Assembly: GCA_003255025.1 (NCBI GenBank)
Contig: QANY01013209.1
Span: 1,178,001-1,242,000, forward strand
Length of the DNA stretch: 64,000 bases
Direction of reading: 5' to 3'
Source: Datisca glomerata
Lineage: Eukaryota; Streptophyta; Magnoliopsida; Cucurbitales; Datiscaceae
In this document: positions 60,471 through 64,000 of the stretch, in pieces
How positions within the stretch are numbered: position 1 is the stretch's first letter
Layout of the letters: each line of letters starts with the position of its first letter
Made by a program: the position numbers and the translations under genes
The notes under the pieces: model-generated
The model's database searches: none
What the model was told of the DNA's origin: nothing
What the model saw: only the letters and a program-made list of their open reading frames with translations

Positions 60471-62362
60471 GTTTTGTCGAATGATTTTGAGAATGAAGAG
60501 AATAGTTTTGATTTTAATTTCGAGTGCCCATATACATGTGTTTTTAGTTGACAGTTTTTGAAAAGTTAGAATAATAAGGAAGACCACAATATTATGGTTT
60601 TTCGCATCAAAATATATTTTTCCTTCTCTGTATTCTTAATTGATATCAGAATAAAGATTTTGAATTATTCGAGATATTCATAGTGTGAAAAACATTTTTT
60701 AAGGAAACCTTGTTGCCAAGACCTTTTTAATTTTCTTTCATTTTGGTTCGGGAATTTTCAATACATATTTTGCATGTATGCTAACTCTTTTGCACAGGAT
60801 GGTTTTGATTATTTTTCGAAGTGCCCTTGCATAACCGTTAGATGCTTGCTTGTATACCTAAATTTGGTTCATATAATTTAACAGGGCAACCTATGAAGAG
60901 GTTGTGTTTTCCCTTTCGTCTAATAATTAAGTTATTGCAATAGAATTCTAGTACGCTTACTTTTAGAAAGCATATGATTTTTTTTTTAATATTTTGTTTG
61001 GGAAAACAACATTCGAAACCATGCAAAGAAGCAAGAAACAATGTGGGAACAAGTGGAGAGCACTGTGATATTGTGCAGCGGACAACACTGCTAGGTAGCC
61101 CTAAAATGCATTTAACAGTGCATTCGACACTACTGGACATTGTTACCAGCATTTTTGGACAAAAGCAAAAGATTTTTCCCCAACTTCCGGTGACTTCTTA
61201 CGACTTCCGACGCTGATGCGGGTGAGTAAAATGTAGGGTAAGGGCGCTGCCCAAAAGATTAAACCTAATTAGTTTATATTAGCTTTAAGGATTAAGGTTA
61301 TGGTTATGCAAGCGTAATTTAAGTTTTCGTAATTTACGTGATATTGCCTTTCATGATTATTATGCCTTTTAACTGCTTAGAATATTTTATAGGATTTTAT
61401 GCTTAGACATTATGATCACAAATTTATAAATAATGTAACTTTTAGGTTTTTTAAAACGAGAAAGTGTTAGTGTGATTGCATCAAAGAAAATAAAATATAA
61501 CATAATTGATTGTGGGCATAATTTGACTCACTCTAAGAGCATGTTATTAGGAGTTTAATTAGGATAACGTCTTTTCAATTCAGATATTTAATTGTGGTTA
61601 TTAAATAGTAAATTTATTAGAATTTATATAAAATTTGCGTTAATCTAAATTAACTACTAATAGAGCATGCTAGAACCTAACAAATTAAGTCACTAACTTA
61701 GTTGATATCGAGTTAACGTAATCAGTATACTTCATGTTTACCTAGTGACACTTGGTATGCCACATTAATGATAAAAACTCACCTCTGAAAAATCAAGTGA
61801 TTTCCTAATAGAGACTAACCGTCTCTATTGTTGAACCATAGCTAGTAAGATATTAGGGTGTCTTGTCTCCAATATTGGGAGCACTGTAAAGGAGGGCAAT
61901 CTTGAAACATCGGTTACAAATATAGTTTTCTAAAGGGATTTCCTTGATAAGTGTCTAAGTGGGAGCGACCTTCCTAAGTTGATGTTATTCATTCAACATA
62001 AATTTGAGGGTAAAACGATGATATATACTTGACTTTGTAATATCTTTTCTAAGAAGTTCTTATTACTTAGTATGAGAGACAGAAGGACAACGGTGGTTAG
62101 TCCACCAAACATTAATACTAGATCAAGAGTGTATTAGGAATCAATATCAGATTAGTAACTAACTAAATTGGATTCTCCTACCTGTCTTATAATTGCAGGT
62201 TTTGCCTAAGTGCATGTGAGTATGTATAGAAGACATGATACCGTTGCATATTATTGCATGTTTATTTTGAGTTCTTTTTTCATGTGATTAATATCCTAAA
62301 CATTTAGAATGTGCACGTAAAAGTTAAGTTTTTATTATTATTTATTTCAATTTCGTTAAATG
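60471..62362. other. Probable retrotransposon-derived non-coding DNA
   Basis: AT-rich, with LTR-like texture (for example GTGGGAGCGACCTTCCTAAG near 61960). An 80-codon frame at 60974-61216 has no recognised family. No boundaries were found. Confidence 0.35.
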
Positions 62363-63329
62363 TTGTCACAACCTGCACGCGACGTGGAATGAAGATTGAA
62401 AAAATCATTTTTGGAAAAAAATTTGAAATCCCCACTAATCATTTCAGGGTGTGATTGGTCATCCAATTTTAAAATAAAATTTTTGGTCTACGAAAACTAA
62501 AAGCTGGTTCGAGAGTCATTTGTGTGTGGTGAATGTATTAGCATCACACAACACCCATTATTAAAATGAGTACCAAATTTAATTAAATGCTATCTAAATT
62601 ATATTTTAAAAATAATGTTAAAGAAAATTAATTTTGAATGTCCCATTAGGTATGTCTTGTATTATAAAATGAACCAAAATAAATGACTTTTAATGGGTGG
62701 TACAAAGACTATTGAAAAATAATTTATTTTTATTTTTATTATTTTTTTGAAAATCAAAGCATTATCGGAGTTTTTTTCGATATCCTAAAAATAACTTCTC
62801 AACTCAGTAGTTCGAGAAATTTAGTATCTCAAAAAACGCAAAGTACGCCATAGGGTTTTTAGTGAAAACTAAATAATGAAATTAATAAAATTTAAATCTA
62901 ATTGTTAAGATTGTAATCCACACATATATGAATATTAACTCTAATAATAAGGGAATGTGATAAGAATCAATTTATAAGCATGACAATATGAAAAAAATAA
63001 ATAAGAAATAAGAAGAGCAATAATTATAAAAAAAAAAGGGTTAAAAGAAAAGTTAAAAATGTATGATAAATTTGATGAGAATGTATAAAGTAAAAAAGTG
63101 AATAGTATGTGAAACATGTAAAGAAGATGAATAAAATATAAATTTGAAATAAACATGAATATATATTAATAAAAGAAAATGAAAAAAATGAAAGGGGGAC
63201 GGGACAAATGGTGTTCACCCTTGGTCAAATATTTTTTTAAATATAATTATATTATTATGAAAATAAAAATATTAAATAATTAATGTCAAAATAAATTAAT
63301 TTATGTAAATGTTTATTTTTATTAAGATA

Positions 63330-63349
63330 GTATATATATATATATATAT
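63330..63349. repeat. (TA)n microsatellite
   Basis: An uninterrupted TA run of about 20 bases. Confidence 0.85.
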
Positions 63350-63384
63350 GTAAATGCGTAATTAACATAAATATATAATTTTTG

Positions 63385-63652
63385 ACTACATAGTCTACTA
63401 AATACCATTATTCTCTTCTCTTCAATCATTGCTATTCAAATAACAAAAGAAAAATTATGGATGGTAACTAGTTAAATCGAGTGTCACGACAAAACGGTGA
63501 ATAAAATTTTAAAATATAATATTATTGTTTTTGGGATATAAATATACCCATTTTTATTTTAGATTATTTATTTCACTGATTACCATTATTTCTCTTCTCC
63601 CTTCATTGCTAATCAAATAGCAAACAAATGATCATGTATGATAACTAGTTCT
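63385..63652. repeat. Diverged direct duplication
   Basis: TACCATTATTCTCTTCTCTTCAATCATTGCTATTCAAATA-type sequence at 63402-63475 recurs at 63581-63650 with scattered changes (shared ends: ACCATTATT, TAACTAGTT). Confidence 0.6.
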
Positions 63653-63979
63653 AAAATAGTTACAACATCTAAAAAAATTGAAAAGACTTGTGAGAACATT
63701 AAAAAAATTAAAGTTTAAATATTTACATAATCTTTATATAGATGTTTAATTCTCTATTTTATGTATTTTTATATATGAGAAATTATCATAGGATTCTTTT
63801 ACAACAAATGTACACTTTCAACCCATTAAAGAGTTGATTCATAGACATAGTCTTAGACTAATATATGAGTCAAAAAATAAATTGCATATTTTCAATGTAT
63901 TGGGCCATGCATAATATGGTATCTACAAATATTTCTTTTCACCCACTTGTTTTCAAGTTAATTGGAAAATAATACAAAT

Positions 63980-63996
63980 GGTGTGTGTGTGTGTGT
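63980..63996. repeat. (GT)n microsatellite at window edge
   Basis: GTGTGTGTGTGTGTGT close to the right edge. Confidence 0.7.
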
Positions 63997-64000
63997 ATAT

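Larger units (their letters stand above)
62363..64000. other. AT-rich right end; possible LTR start at 62363
   Basis: TGTTGTCACAACCTGCACGCG at 62363 could open a Gypsy-type LTR that would run beyond the window. No coding sequence was recognised. Confidence 0.3.

Noticed and set aside
62941..63218. Overlapping minus-strand frames rich in Phe, Ile and Ser
   Set aside because: Low-complexity AT-rich DNA gives such frames by chance; no start context or homology.

Overview
This window is nuclear DNA from a flowering plant, almost certainly a eudicot. The sequence is AT-rich and the coding exons have GT-AG introns. The one clear host gene is a plant phosphoethanolamine N-methyltransferase. The rest is plant transposons plus an endogenous plant pararetrovirus. 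I cannot name the species.

Layout. 1-2164: the 3' half of the methyltransferase gene on the + strand (six exons or part-exons, with an inverted-repeat MITE in its large intron), then a decayed EamA-transporter fragment on the - strand. 4310-11235: a decayed, circularly permuted endogenous caulimovirid (florendovirus-like) copy that still shows its promoter, poly(A) signal and tRNA-Met primer site. 12436-22607: a Mutator-like element (MULE) bounded by about 85-bp inverted repeats and a 9-bp target duplication (7/9). It carries a decayed mudrA-type transposase on + and a convergent DUF1985/Ulp1 (C48 peptidase) gene on -. Five clusters of palindromic TACAAGATGG-type repeats sit between its exons, and a 2.2-kb solo LTR with perfect TSD TTCAC lies in the DUF1985 exon. 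24442-29810: a full-length Copia element with TSD TTCAA. 29811-34450: Copia LTR debris and a truncated minus-strand Copia. 34500-45240: a three-level nest of Copia, Copia (36370-43367, TSD GACTT) and Gypsy-type solo LTR (40401-42904). 45647-47634: a second Gypsy-type solo LTR. 48219-60470: a Copia LTR broken by a solo LTR and by a CACTA transposon whose right end is at 59855. That CACTA carries exons of VPS41 and is itself host to a second CACTA (52112-57962, TSD TTC) carrying tandemly duplicated exons of an ARABIDILLO-type armadillo gene. 60470-64000: AT-rich sequence with little that can be assigned.

How it works together. Apart from the methyltransferase, nothing here looks like a working host gene. 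The window is a stratified insertion zone in which order of arrival can be read from nesting. The most unusual parts are the two nested CACTA elements, each holding intron-bearing pieces of a different host gene, and the MULE whose non-coding gaps are filled with clusters of one palindromic repeat family. All element boundaries and domain calls were made by eye from the sequence; no database or alignment program was run.
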